Source: Parapedobacter koreensis
GTDB lineage: Bacteria; Bacteroidota; Bacteroidia; Sphingobacteriales; Sphingobacteriaceae
Assembly (NCBI RefSeq): GCF_900109365.1
Contig: NZ_FNZR01000013.1
Location: forward strand, 40,008 to 104,007
Length of the DNA: 64,000 nt
Direction of reading: 5' to 3'
Part shown: one piece after another, positions 10,760 through 19,905 of the stretch
How the letters are laid out: each line of letters starts with the position of its first letter
How positions within the stretch are numbered: position 1 is the stretch's first letter
Notes under the pieces: model-generated
What the model was told of the DNA's origin: nothing
Databases searched by the model: none
The model's input: only the letters and a program-made list of their open reading frames with translations
Translations under genes and position numbers: made by a program

Positions 10760-12502
10760 CTAACGCCGCTCGCCGATTTGCTGCCGCCACATGGCGTAGT
10801 ACAACCCTTTTGCGGCCACCAATTCGTCATGGGTACCGGTCTCGGCAATCCTGCCCTTTTCCAATACGATGATGCGATCAGCATGCATGATGGTGGACAG
10901 CCGGTGTGCAATCAGCACGGTGATCTGCTGGCGTTCGCCCGATATGGCTCGTACGGTCTCCGTGATGACCTCTTCGGTGAGGGAGTCCAATGCGCTGGTT
11001 GCCTCATCGAAAATCAGCAGGCGTGGATTCCGTATCAATGCCCGGGCAATGGAAATGCGTTGTTTTTCGCCCCCGGATAATTTCAAACCACTTTCCCCGA
11101 GCAGGGTATGGATGCCCTTTTCGCTGCGCGCCAGCAAGGGCGTGCAACTGGCCTTGTGCAGCGCAGCAATAATTTCATCATCAGTGGCATCGGGCTTTAC
11201 AAACAGCAGATTATCCTTGATGGTACCCGCGAAGAGTTGCGTATCTTGCGTCACAAAGCCAATCTGGCGGCGCATCTCATTCAGCCGTATTTTTTCGGCG
11301 GGCGTGTCATTGAACCAGATACTGCCCGATACGGGCCGGTACAATCCCACCAGGAGTTTCACCAAGGTCGATTTCCCCGATCCTGATGGGCCGACAAATG
11401 CGATCGTCTCACCCGTTTTTACGGCAAAGGAGATGCCATCGATGGCGTTTTGCGAAGCTGTTTTGTGGCGGAAGACGACATTATCGAATACAACCTCCTC
11501 TACGGGGCCTATAGGTATAGGATTTTCAGGGCGCCGTTCAATGGGTTTCTGCATCAGGTTGTCGAATAACTGGATGGAGGCTTCTGCTTCGCGATACTGC
11601 ACGATGATGTTGCCGATATCCTGCAAAGGCATGAAAATGGCCGTAGAGATAAATTGCATGGCAATCAGTTCACCGGGTGTGAGCACCTCGCGGAAAATAA
11701 GCCACAGCAAGGTGAATAAGATGGATTGCCGCAGGAGGTTGAGCGTGGAGCCCTGAAGAAAGGAGAGGAACCGTACACGCCGCGTTTTGGTCATTTCCAA
11801 ATCGTATATGGTCTGCGTATGTTCCCGCATGCGCCGGATTTCGGGAAAAGTAAGCCCCAAACTTTTGACCAGCTCGATATTCCGGAGCGACTCGGTGATG
11901 ATGCCTGACATCCGGGTGGTTTCGCGGTTGATGCTACGCTGGGTCGTCTTGATTTTGCGGCTCAGCATGCCCGTGATGGTACCAATGACCACGAAGCCGA
12001 TCACGAAAATCGGGATTAATGCCCAATGTTTGGTAATGGCATACCAAATGAGGAAACCAAAGCCCACCAAGGAAGAAAACAGGATGTTGATGGCCGATCC
12101 GATGAAACGTTCCGTATCGGTACGCACTTTTTGCAAGATGGCCAGTGTTTCACCACTGCGCTGCTCCTCAAACTCCTGAAACGACAGGCGCAAGGTCTGC
12201 CGTAGCCCGTCATTGAAAATCTGCATACCGAAGCGCTGTACGGCAAGGCGCATCACGTATTCCTGAAACGAGCGGCTCAAGCGCGCAAGTAGCGCGATAA
12301 CAATGGCCACGAATAGCCAGAATAATACACCTTGTACCAATTCTTCTGCGCTTCGGCCGCCCATATTATTGGCATAGTCATCAATGATTTTTCCGAAAAT
12401 GAGGGGATCTATCATGGATAATAGTTGGGCGACCGCAGCAAGGAACAGCGCCACGTAAATGTATTTACGCTGCGGCTTGAGGTATTTCCACAGGATTTTC
12501 AC
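10760..12502 (-). CDS. ABC transporter, fused permease and ATPase (exporter half-transporter)
   Basis: 580 residues. The N-terminal half is a six-helix ABC exporter transmembrane domain (about 15-300). The C-terminal ATPase has Walker A GPSGSGKST, Q-loop FVTQDTQLF, signature LSGGEKQR, Walker B LLIFDEATSALD and the H-loop IAHRLS. This is the MsbA/LmrA-type layout, working as a homodimer or heterodimer to export lipids or drugs. The ATG overlaps the stop of the upstream LOG-family gene by four bases, so the two are translationally coupled; no functional link between them is known to me. Substrate cannot be told from sequence. Confidence 0.92.
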   Translation of the reverse strand: MKILWKYLKPQRKYIYVALFLAAVAQLLSMIDPLIFGKIIDDYANNMGGRSAEELVQGVLFWLFVAIVIALLARLSRSFQEYVMRLAVQRFGMQIFNDGLRQTLRLSFQEFEEQRSGETLAILQKVRTDTERFIGSAINILFSSLVGFGFLIWYAITKHWALIPIFVIGFVVIGTITGMLSRKIKTTQRSINRETTRMSGIITESLRNIELVKSLGLTFPEIRRMREHTQTIYDLEMTKTRRVRFLSFLQGSTLNLLRQSILFTLLWLIFREVLTPGELIAMQFISTAIFMPLQDIGNIIVQYREAEASIQLFDNLMQKPIERRPENPIPIGPVEEVVFDNVVFRHKTASQNAIDGISFAVKTGETIAFVGPSGSGKSTLVKLLVGLYRPVSGSIWFNDTPAEKIRLNEMRRQIGFVTQDTQLFAGTIKDNLLFVKPDATDDEIIAALHKASCTPLLARSEKGIHTLLGESGLKLSGGEKQRISIARALIRNPRLLIFDEATSALDSLTEEVITETVRAISGERQQITVLIAHRLSTIMHADRIIVLEKGRIAETGTHDELVAAKGLYYAMWRQQIGERR

Positions 12503-13242
12503 GCCCTTTTTAGCTTGCGTTCACCCAATAACCAGGCTGCTTTTCTCGGTGGTTCCAATTTGATGCTGGGCGATCCTTCGGCATGTTTGCGGATATGGGA
12601 TACGACCTCTTCCACCGAATCCGTAAAGAGCAGGAGATCCATGTCTTCGGGACTGATGGTTTCTTCCTCCATCATGCGTTGCACATGGGCGATGATTTCC
12701 TTATGGAACCCGACGCCCATGACCACAATCGGAAACCGCTGGATCTTGCCGGTTTGGATAAGCGTCAGGGTTTCAAAAAACTCATCCAGCGTACCAAAAC
12801 CACCGGGCAACACCACGAAGGCGAAGGAATATTTGCGCAGGAGTTCTTTGCGCACAAAGAAATATTCCATGGTCACAAACCGGTCGAGGTAAGGGTTATG
12901 TTTTTGCTCGTGGGGCAGCAAGATATTACAGCCCACGGAAAGCGCACCGACATCCTTGGCCCCACGGTTTGCCGCTTCCATGATGCCGGGACCGCCACCG
13001 GTCATGATGGCGAAACCCAGCTTGCCGACCTCAGCCGATACGTTACGGGCGAGCTCATAATAGGGATGGTCTTCTTTAAAACGGGCCGAGCCAAATACGG
13101 TGACACAAGGCCCGATGAAATGCAGCTCCCTAAATCCCTTGAGAAACTGCATGACCACCCCACCAACGTATTTGAGCTCTTTCCAGCGGGCACGTGCGCC
13201 CTCCATGAATTTCTTTTCTTCCCTAAAAAACGCATTGCTCAT
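12499..13242 (-). CDS. LOG/TIGR00730-family Rossmann-fold protein (nucleotide phosphoribohydrolase-like)
   Basis: 247 residues. The two family motifs are present: MTGGGPGIMEAANRG and PGGFGTLDEFFETL (GGxGTxxE). LOG proteins release the base from cytokinin nucleotides in plants, and several bacterial members hydrolyse AMP or other nucleoside monophosphates; the bacterial role here is uncertain. An N-terminal extension (about 1-45, basic and helical) precedes the Rossmann core. The stop overlaps the start of the downstream ABC transporter and the upstream gene ends 4 bases before it, so 14.1-10.8 kb is probably one three-gene transcript. Confidence 0.9.
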   Translation of the reverse strand: MSNAFFREEKKFMEGARARWKELKYVGGVVMQFLKGFRELHFIGPCVTVFGSARFKEDHPYYELARNVSAEVGKLGFAIMTGGGPGIMEAANRGAKDVGALSVGCNILLPHEQKHNPYLDRFVTMEYFFVRKELLRKYSFAFVVLPGGFGTLDEFFETLTLIQTGKIQRFPIVVMGVGFHKEIIAHVQRMMEEETISPEDMDLLLFTDSVEEVVSHIRKHAEGSPSIKLEPPRKAAWLLGERKLKRA

Positions 13243-13246
13243 GGTG

Positions 13247-14083
13247 TCATGTGTTTTGATAATTTACCAATTCGGTAGCTTCCTGAATGATTCTTCGCTT
13301 TTTGCGGGGGGCGCAATCCAGTGCCGCCAGGTGTGTTTCATCCTCAAGCAAGTCTTTTACCAGGATACACCTGCGGACCAGGAGCTGGTCTTTTTCGGCC
13401 TTATTGAGGGTCGTCAGACACGTGACCGGGTATAAACCTGCATTATCCACGCGGCGTTTGATACTGCTTTCCTCGGGATAATCCCAAGCAAGGAGGTTCA
13501 GGCCATAATATTGTGAAAAACGGATGGAATCCGTCGTCATATAGGCATTGGTGACCAGCCATCCCGCTGTAAACGATAGCTGCCTGCCGAAGAAAGTGAA
13601 TTCACGGCCTTCGAAATCCTTCACCCGCGATAGAAAATACATGGGTGTCGTCACCGTGATTTTTGCGTCGTCCGTATTGCGGAATTTACATTCTATCAAT
13701 AGCAGTTCGTCATCTTTTTGTGCCACTACGTCCACTTCGTGGGTTACCGCATTGCCGACCAGCAATTGGCCGGTGATCGTTTGGTAATGCGCATGCCGAA
13801 AGAGCCTGGCCACCCATTGCTCGAAGTAGTAACCCGCTGGTCCCAAATCTTTAAGGGCCCGTTTCAAGCTGTAGCGGGCAGCAAAGGAGTCGGCTTCCCT
13901 TTTCAGTAAGCGGAAAGCAAGCCGGTAAAGATCGCTGGTGCTCATCCCATCGTAGACCATGGGCTTCATGGTGTCCCATACCCCGTCCACCACATCAGGC
14001 GAGGCCCCCGATTTGGAAAGAGAGCCTTTTAAACGGTTGACGTCAAACGTTACGAGTTCACCGGAATATTTCTTCACTTGCAT
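13247..14083 (-). CDS. ATP-cone plus restriction-endonuclease-like (PD-(D/E)xK) protein
   Basis: 278 residues from the ATG at 14083; a start at 14110 would add nine residues before the usual ATP-cone beginning (MQVKKYSGELVTFD). Residues about 1-85 are an ATP-cone, the nucleotide-sensing domain best known from ribonucleotide reductase. Residues about 95-230 carry an Mrr-like nuclease core: HEVDVVAQ followed by LLLIECKF, i.e. D...ExK of the PD-(D/E)xK fold. A cysteine/arginine-rich C-terminus follows. The combination occurs in Bacteroidota proteins annotated as restriction endonucleases; a nucleotide-gated nuclease is an inference, and no methyltransferase partner is nearby. Confidence 0.75.
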   Translation of the reverse strand: MQVKKYSGELVTFDVNRLKGSLSKSGASPDVVDGVWDTMKPMVYDGMSTSDLYRLAFRLLKREADSFAARYSLKRALKDLGPAGYYFEQWVARLFRHAHYQTITGQLLVGNAVTHEVDVVAQKDDELLLIECKFRNTDDAKITVTTPMYFLSRVKDFEGREFTFFGRQLSFTAGWLVTNAYMTTDSIRFSQYYGLNLLAWDYPEESSIKRRVDNAGLYPVTCLTTLNKAEKDQLLVRRCILVKDLLEDETHLAALDCAPRKKRRIIQEATELVNYQNT

Positions 14084-14176
14084 AAGCCAGCCGTGTTTCG
14101 ATGGTGGCAATATGCATATTTTTTAGGGGGATGCCAAATTTTGCATTACAACGCTTTGTTTACGCATTGGGTAGCT

Positions 14177-14914
14177 TCAGGCAATACCACCGATTAGTGG
14201 GGCCTGCGGTTGCCAACTTTCCAATAAGGCGGGCAACTGGCTGAAATCGCCAATTTCAGCATCCGATATTTCCAGCTCGTCGATACCCCATTCTTCCCAG
14301 CCCATGACGTTGAGCCAAATGGTCTTGCAACCCACGGCCTTTGAAGGCAAGATATCCCGGTTGTAGGAGTCGCCCACGGCCACACACTCTTCGGGCGAAT
14401 ATCCCAAGCGACTAACGCCCTTTTCGTAAATCTCTGTATTGAAATGCATCACAGAGGTGCTGGATTCTACAACGTCTGCAAAATACTGTTTAATGCCAAA
14501 TTCAGTGAGTACGGCGTCTAAGTTGCCATAAAAATCGGAGACCAAAACAATGGGAAATGTACTCGACAACCGTTCGAGGATACGCTTCGTGCCCCTCAGC
14601 GTGCGCAGTGCCAAGTTGTTGCATTCCTTTGCCATCGTCTGCACATTGCCATAGTCCAGCTGATAACCTTGCGCCGTCAGGTAGTCGAATTGCTGGGTGA
14701 TTTTATGCACCAGTACGTCCAAGAAGACATGGGTAGGTTTGATCACTTCCTCGGTAGCCAATACATTTTCGGAATAGGTGTACGCCCGGTTAAACATTGA
14801 TTTATCTAATCCAATAATGTGCTTTTGGAATTTGTGCCATAGAATAGCCCCCCAATGTTGCCCATTGGTGTCAATGGTGCCTTCATAGTTTAATAGAATC
14901 CCTCTTGTTTGCAT
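14177..14914 (-). CDS. HAD-superfamily protein with altered catalytic motif I
   Basis: 245 residues. Motif II is present (VLVSDFYGNL), as is a lysine candidate in IYEKGVSRLG and motif III/IV GDSYNRDI, so the fold is a HAD-IA hydrolase. Motif I should be DxDGT (DYGGT in the related Bacteroidota proteins I recall), but here it reads NYEGTIDTNG: the nucleophilic Asp is Asn and the second acidic position is Glu. Without the Asp nucleophile, phosphatase activity would be lost or changed. The gene is preceded by an inverted repeat overlapping a -7 box. Function unknown; a binding or regulatory role is possible. Confidence 0.8.
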   Translation of the reverse strand: MQTRGILLNYEGTIDTNGQHWGAILWHKFQKHIIGLDKSMFNRAYTYSENVLATEEVIKPTHVFLDVLVHKITQQFDYLTAQGYQLDYGNVQTMAKECNNLALRTLRGTKRILERLSSTFPIVLVSDFYGNLDAVLTEFGIKQYFADVVESSTSVMHFNTEIYEKGVSRLGYSPEECVAVGDSYNRDILPSKAVGCKTIWLNVMGWEEWGIDELEISDAEIGDFSQLPALLESWQPQAPLIGGIA

Positions 14915-14942
14915 GTTGTAATTGTTTAATCGATAACAGACG

Positions 14943-14974
14943 TTTTGACTTTTTATTTTTATAAGTCAAAAGTA
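14943..14974 (-). promoter_or_regulatory. Promoter/operator region upstream of the HAD gene
   Basis: An inverted repeat with 9-base arms (TTTTGACTT at 14943-14951 and AAGTCAAAA at 14963-14971) overlaps a minus-strand -7 box TACTTTTG (14967-14974). There is no T-run after it, so an operator or promoter is more likely than a terminator. Confidence 0.4.
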
Positions 14975-15073
14975 TAAAATAATTCGGGTGTTAAATTTAA
15001 TTTCTTCAAGTAGACGATAATAATGACCCATAAATTACAATCTGGAATGTTAAAACATGTAAACTATTGTATT

Positions 15074-16192
15074 TCAGTTTGTTTTGCGGTAATTTAATGT
15101 TGCCCATCCATTCAGTATAACGGCAAATCCCAGCATGGCACATAAATGTGGGAAGACGTCGGCCCAGCCGCTTCCTTTGAGCACAATCATGCGCATGACC
15201 TCCACCAGGTAGCTCACCGGATTCAGCCGGGATAGGGCTTTGGCCCACGGGGGCATGCTATCGATGGAAGTAAACAGCCCACCCATCAGGATAAAAATCA
15301 TCATGAAGAAAAACATAATGAACATGGCTTGCTGCTGCGTATCCGTATAGGTAGATATCAGCAAACCGAAGCCCAATACCGCCAATAGGTAAATGCCTAC
15401 AAAACCATACATGGCTGATATGCTGCCCTGGGGAAAAATGCCGTAGATCACCCATGAAACCAGCAAGCCAACGGTAAAGACCACATTGCCCAATACCCAA
15501 AAGGGAATGAGCTTGCCAAGGATGAAATGGTGCTTTTTGATGGGGGTTACGTTGATTTGTTCGATGGTGCCGATTTCTTTTTCTTTGACAATGTTCAGTG
15601 CGGAGAGGAATCCGCCCACCATGGTCAGCAGAATGGCCAAGATCCCCGGCACCATGAAAAACTGGTAGTTCAGCAGGGGATTGAAGCGGTTGGATGGTAC
15701 TACTTCAATGGTGGAAACCGGCTGGAAACGTGTAGGTGTCATCCATTCCATGCGGATATCCTCGTTGTAGTCGCGCAGGATGCGGGTAAGGTAAGCACTT
15801 CCCAAACCCGCCTTGGTGCCGTTGATGGCGTTGACGGCAATGAACAATTGCTGGTGGCCGTCGCGGATAAGCTCGCGCTCGAAACCGCGTGGTATCTCCA
15901 GCGTGAGGTCGGCTTTGTCCTGCTCAATGAGGTGATAGGCTTCCTTGAGTGATGCAGGATACCCTTGTAGCCTGAAATAGCCCGAAGCGGTAATCTTCGA
16001 AACCAACTGCCGGGAGTAGGGCGAATGGTCGTGATCTACCACCGACAGGTTGATGTTTTTGACCTCGTAGTCGGCGGCAAGCGGCAGGATGATGAGCTGC
16101 ATCACGGGCATCACCAGGATAAGCGCGAGGATGGCCCGGTTCCTGAAAATCTGTCGGAACTCTTTTTGGAGTAAAAATTTAAGGATTCTCAT
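15074..16192 (-). CDS. ABC-2 type permease (YbhR-like)
   Basis: 372 residues. One N-terminal membrane helix (about 18-38), a large periplasmic domain (about 40-170), then five more helices in the C-terminal half, which is the ABC-2 membrane layout of drug/efflux permeases such as E. coli YbhR/YbhS. It is the last gene of the efflux operon and its start overlaps the stop of the preceding permease by four bases. It presumably pairs with the other permease as a heterodimer powered by the two ABC ATPases. Confidence 0.9.
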   Translation of the reverse strand: MRILKFLLQKEFRQIFRNRAILALILVMPVMQLIILPLAADYEVKNINLSVVDHDHSPYSRQLVSKITASGYFRLQGYPASLKEAYHLIEQDKADLTLEIPRGFERELIRDGHQQLFIAVNAINGTKAGLGSAYLTRILRDYNEDIRMEWMTPTRFQPVSTIEVVPSNRFNPLLNYQFFMVPGILAILLTMVGGFLSALNIVKEKEIGTIEQINVTPIKKHHFILGKLIPFWVLGNVVFTVGLLVSWVIYGIFPQGSISAMYGFVGIYLLAVLGFGLLISTYTDTQQQAMFIMFFFMMIFILMGGLFTSIDSMPPWAKALSRLNPVSYLVEVMRMIVLKGSGWADVFPHLCAMLGFAVILNGWATLNYRKTN

Positions 16193-17295
16193 TCCAGTCG
16201 TATCTTAAAACTCTTTAAACTGATGAGGAAGAAAAACAATGTAATGCCGCACAGTACCAGCGTCTCTTTCCAAATCCCCTCCAAGCCTACACCCTTTATC
16301 ATGATGGATTTCACGATGATGTAAAACCACTTGGCGGGGACGATGTTGGAAAAAACCTGTAACGGCATAGGCATGTTTTCAATGGGAAACATGAACCCAC
16401 TGAACATCATGGTGGGCAGCAGCATCCCCATCAAGGAAATGAGCATGGCCACTTGCTGGGATTGGGCCTTGATGGAGATAAAAATTCCTAAGGTGAGGCA
16501 GGTGATGATGAACAATGTACTTTCGGCAAACAGCAGCAGCCAGCTGCCCGCCACGGGGAGTTGCAACACCCATACACTCATCGACAAGATGGAAAGCACG
16601 TTGACCAATGACAGCAACAGGTAGGGGACAGCCTTGGCGAGGATGACCCACATCGGCTTGAACGGTGAGACCAGCAAAACTTCCATGGTACCGGTTTCTT
16701 TTTCGCGCACAATGGAGATGGCCGTCATCATTACCGATACCAGCATCAGCACCAGTGCCATCACGCCCGGCACAAAATTGGGCGCTCCTTTGAGCTGCGG
16801 GTTGTACAGCATGTGGACTTCGGGTGTGATGCGATAAGGCAATCCATTACCCTCATTCAACTCCGTCTGGTAATCCTGAATGATGGACGAGACGTAGCTG
16901 GTCAGGGTTGTTGCGGTGTTGGGGTCTGACGCATCCGCGATGACCTGTATTTGCGCATGGTTTTGATGGATGAGGTCGTTTCGGAATTGGGCGGGAAATA
17001 CAATAGCCAGTTTGATGTTGCCCTCTTTGAATGCGGCTTCCATGCGGTTTTGATCCATCACATCCTCTTGGATTTCAAAATAGTTGCTGGCCGCAAGGCG
17101 GTTGGTGATGCGCCGGGATGCCTCATCCTTGGCTTGATCTATCACGATAATCCGCGCGTTCTTGATTTCGTTGGTAAGCGCAAACCCAAAAATAAGGATC
17201 TGTGCAAGCGGCATACCAAAGAGAATCAGCAGCGTTCTTCTGTCGCGCAGCACATGGAAAAATTCTTTTTTGACAAATGTGATAAATTGCTTCAT
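16189..17295 (-). CDS. ABC-2 type permease (YbhS-like)
   Basis: 368 residues from the ATG at 17295, one base after the stop of the ATPase gene; a frame extension to 17358 lies inside that gene. Same architecture as the following permease: N-terminal helix, periplasmic domain, then the ABC-2 block containing SIVREKETGTMEVLLVSP, a motif typical of these permeases. The two permeases are paralogous and are expected to form a heterodimer. Confidence 0.9.
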   Translation of the reverse strand: MKQFITFVKKEFFHVLRDRRTLLILFGMPLAQILIFGFALTNEIKNARIIVIDQAKDEASRRITNRLAASNYFEIQEDVMDQNRMEAAFKEGNIKLAIVFPAQFRNDLIHQNHAQIQVIADASDPNTATTLTSYVSSIIQDYQTELNEGNGLPYRITPEVHMLYNPQLKGAPNFVPGVMALVLMLVSVMMTAISIVREKETGTMEVLLVSPFKPMWVILAKAVPYLLLSLVNVLSILSMSVWVLQLPVAGSWLLLFAESTLFIITCLTLGIFISIKAQSQQVAMLISLMGMLLPTMMFSGFMFPIENMPMPLQVFSNIVPAKWFYIIVKSIMIKGVGLEGIWKETLVLCGITLFFFLISLKSFKIRLE

Positions 17296-17296
17296 G

Positions 17297-18043
17297 TTAA
17301 TCTCCTCTTTTCGCGCCACGGGCCAATTGATAGAACACGCCGTCCATGGAAGGCTCATTGAATTGTCGTTTCAGTTCTCCGGGAGTACCCAAGGCGTTGA
17401 TGCGACCATCCACCATAATGGAGATGCGGTTGCAATATTCGGCTTCATCCATATAATGCGTGGTCACGAATACCGTGATACCGCTTTCGGCGGCCTCATA
17501 AATCATGGCCCAGAACTGCCTGCGGGTCACCGGGTCGACCCCGCCGGTGGGTTCGTCCAGGAATACGATACGTGGTTCATGCAATATCGACACGGAAAAT
17601 GCGAGCTTCTGTTTCCAACCCAGCGGCAGTTCGCCGACGAGCTTTTTGCGCTCGGCTTGCAGCCCCAGGCGCTCAATCAACACTTCGCTTTTTGATTTGA
17701 GCTGGTGGTTGTCCAGTCCGTATATTCCGCCGAAAAAGCGGATGTTTTCGAGTACCGTGAGGTCTTCGTACAGGGAAAACTTCTGGCTCATGTAGCCGAT
17801 GTGGCGTTTGATTTGCTCGGTTTGCCGGTAAATGTCAAATCCGGCAATCGTTGCCCGGCCGGAAGAGGGGATAGACAGGCCGCAGAGCATGCGCATGGCT
17901 GTGGTCTTACCGGCTCCGTTGGCTCCCAAAAAACCGAATATCTCTCCCTTATACACCTCAAAGGTGATTTCGTTTGTGGCGATGAAATCGCCGAACCGCT
18001 TGGTCAGTTTTTCGGCGGAGATGACAGGTTCCCTATGTGTCAT
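17297..18043 (-). CDS. ABC ATPase of the efflux operon (second ATPase)
   Basis: 248 residues. Walker A is GANGAGKTT, Walker B is IVFLDEPTGGVDP, and the H-loop is TTHYMDE. The signature is LPLGWKQ rather than LSGGxxQ; this is also the form I recall in the C-terminal half of E. coli YbhF, so it marks a specialised, asymmetric nucleotide-binding domain. In E. coli the two ATPase domains are fused; here they are separate genes overlapping by 11 bases. Confidence 0.92.
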   Translation of the reverse strand: MTHREPVISAEKLTKRFGDFIATNEITFEVYKGEIFGFLGANGAGKTTAMRMLCGLSIPSSGRATIAGFDIYRQTEQIKRHIGYMSQKFSLYEDLTVLENIRFFGGIYGLDNHQLKSKSEVLIERLGLQAERKKLVGELPLGWKQKLAFSVSILHEPRIVFLDEPTGGVDPVTRRQFWAMIYEAAESGITVFVTTHYMDEAEYCNRISIMVDGRINALGTPGELKRQFNEPSMDGVFYQLARGAKRGD

Positions 18044-18956
18044 GGCGTATCAGCATGTTAATGAAACAATCTTCGATGGTAGGCGCAATCGGCTTTACTT
18101 CGATGTCCCCGAAACCTTCGGCTGCGAGGAACCGCGTCAGTTCTTCCGGCAGGTCATGCCCGCCCATGCCCCGCGTATCCAAGTGGATATATTCGCCGAA
18201 CAAATAGCTGTGCATATGTGGGTGATACGTGGGTAATACGTGGATAAGACGTGGCAAATCATTGGCTTGGACGGCATACAGACTGCTGGGATAAGCGTCT
18301 GCAATCCCCTGTGGCGAGTCGATCGAGAGGATGCTCCCGTTTTGAATAAGCGCAATGCGGTCGCATAAGGAGGCCTCATCCATATAGGGCGTGGAAACCA
18401 AGATGGTAATGCCCTGTTGCCGGAGGCGCTTCAGCATCTCCCAAAACTCCCGGCGGGATACCGGATCCACGCCGGTGGTGGGCTCATCGAGGAAAAGCAC
18501 GGTGGGTTTGTGTATCAATGCACAGCAAAGCGCCAGCTTTTGTTTCATTCCACCTGACAGCTTGCCTGCCCGGCGTTTGCCAAAAGGGGCAATCTGCACG
18601 TAAATGTCCTCGATGAGGTGATAGTTTTCCTTGACGGTGGTGTTGAAGACAGTGGCAAAGAAATGGAGATTTTCCTCAATGCTGAGATCCGGGTAGAGCG
18701 AAAAGCGACCCGGCATATACCCCACCTTGCTGCGTATCCGCTGATAATCGGTTACGATATCATGCCCGGCTACCGTGGCTGAGCCACTATCCGGTAGCAA
18801 TAGGGTGGTGAGCATGCGAAAAATGCTGCTCTTGCCAGCTCCGTCCGGCCCGATGAGGCCAAACAATTCGCCCTTCTCCACCGAAAAGGATACGTTGTCC
18901 ACGGCTTTTACTGTGCCTTTTTGGTACGTCTTGGTGATGTTTGTTGTAGTGACCAT
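18033..18956 (-). CDS. ABC ATPase of the efflux operon (first ATPase)
   Basis: 307 residues. Walker A GPDGAGKSS, canonical signature LSGGMKQKL, Walker B VLFLDEPTTGVDP, H-loop STPYMDE. About 80 extra C-terminal residues follow the ATPase core, as in the DrrA-type family. It corresponds to the N-terminal half of YbhF. It lies 15 bases after the HlyD gene and overlaps the next ATPase gene, which indicates tight co-expression. Confidence 0.92.
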   Translation of the reverse strand: MVTTTNITKTYQKGTVKAVDNVSFSVEKGELFGLIGPDGAGKSSIFRMLTTLLLPDSGSATVAGHDIVTDYQRIRSKVGYMPGRFSLYPDLSIEENLHFFATVFNTTVKENYHLIEDIYVQIAPFGKRRAGKLSGGMKQKLALCCALIHKPTVLFLDEPTTGVDPVSRREFWEMLKRLRQQGITILVSTPYMDEASLCDRIALIQNGSILSIDSPQGIADAYPSSLYAVQANDLPRLIHVLPTYHPHMHSYLFGEYIHLDTRGMGGHDLPEELTRFLAAEGFGDIEVKPIAPTIEDCFINMLIRHDT

Positions 18957-18971
18957 ATTGGGAGCTGTTCA

Positions 18972-19862
18972 TTAAAACCTGACGTCCGCATACATGCCGA
19001 TTTTCAGCAGACCATCGTTTTTTACACGGATTTTGGTCGCATACACCAAGTTTTCCCGTTCGTCCTTGGTCTGGATGGTCTTGGGGGTAAACTCGGCTTT
19101 ATCGCTGATCCATTCCACTACACCTCGGTATTCCCGGTAGCCACCGTCCACATCATCCACAAGCACGGTCACTTGCTGGTTCAATTTGAGTTGGGCAAAT
19201 TGAGGGCCGGTCACATATGCACGGAGGATGATGGCGGAGAGGTCTGCGATTTTATACAGCGGTTTACCGACGGTGGCCACTTCGTTTGCTTCGGCATATT
19301 TCACGAGCACCGTGCCTTCCACGGGATTGACAATACGGCTTTTGGCCAGCTGGTCTTCCAATTGGGCAACCTGGATTTCGAGTGGCGAAGCCTCTTGGGT
19401 GATGCTGGCAGCCGTGATTCCGAGCGACGATTGCTGGGCCGCGATCTGTTTCTTGATGATGGCTACCTGTGCATCGGCGTCATCCAGTTGTTTGGGTGTG
19501 GCGGCATCGGCTTTCACCAGGTTGGCTATTCGCTGCTGTTCCCGGATGGCTTGGCTCAGCTGTTCTTGCAGCGCAGCCACTTGTGCGGCGATGTCGGGCC
19601 GTTTGCTGAGCACCGCACCGATCTGCGACTGGAGCTGGCGTTTTCTCAGGTATAGCTGCGTACTGTCTATATAGCCCACGGTCTGCCCGGCATGGAGCTG
19701 TTGCCCTTCCTGGATGTCCAGCGCTTTAATGGCACCGTTGGCCTCAGCTGATACGATGGTTTCCACGGCTTCGAATGTGCCGGAAGCATCATATCCGTTC
19801 TGGTTGGGGGTGCAAGCGGTCAGCAGGAGTGCTACGATTGCGAATGTTGTTGTATTGTTCAT
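18972..19862 (-). CDS. HlyD-family periplasmic adaptor, lipoprotein
   Basis: 296 residues. A lipobox (LLLTAC, Cys 17) predicts lipid anchoring to the inner membrane. The body is a membrane-fusion protein: a split lipoyl domain (IKALDIQEGQQLHAGQTVG early; EGTVLVKYAEANEV later) around a long alpha-helical hairpin (about 70-160) that reaches the TolC channel, then a beta-barrel domain. It links the ABC-2 permeases to the outer-membrane channel encoded just upstream, as YbhG does. Confidence 0.92.
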   Translation of the reverse strand: MNNTTTFAIVALLLTACTPNQNGYDASGTFEAVETIVSAEANGAIKALDIQEGQQLHAGQTVGYIDSTQLYLRKRQLQSQIGAVLSKRPDIAAQVAALQEQLSQAIREQQRIANLVKADAATPKQLDDADAQVAIIKKQIAAQQSSLGITAASITQEASPLEIQVAQLEDQLAKSRIVNPVEGTVLVKYAEANEVATVGKPLYKIADLSAIILRAYVTGPQFAQLKLNQQVTVLVDDVDGGYREYRGVVEWISDKAEFTPKTIQTKDERENLVYATKIRVKNDGLLKIGMYADVRF

Positions 19863-19905
19863 GGCATTGGTGTTGGGTTATTGATTTATCCGGCTCATTG
19901 GCACG

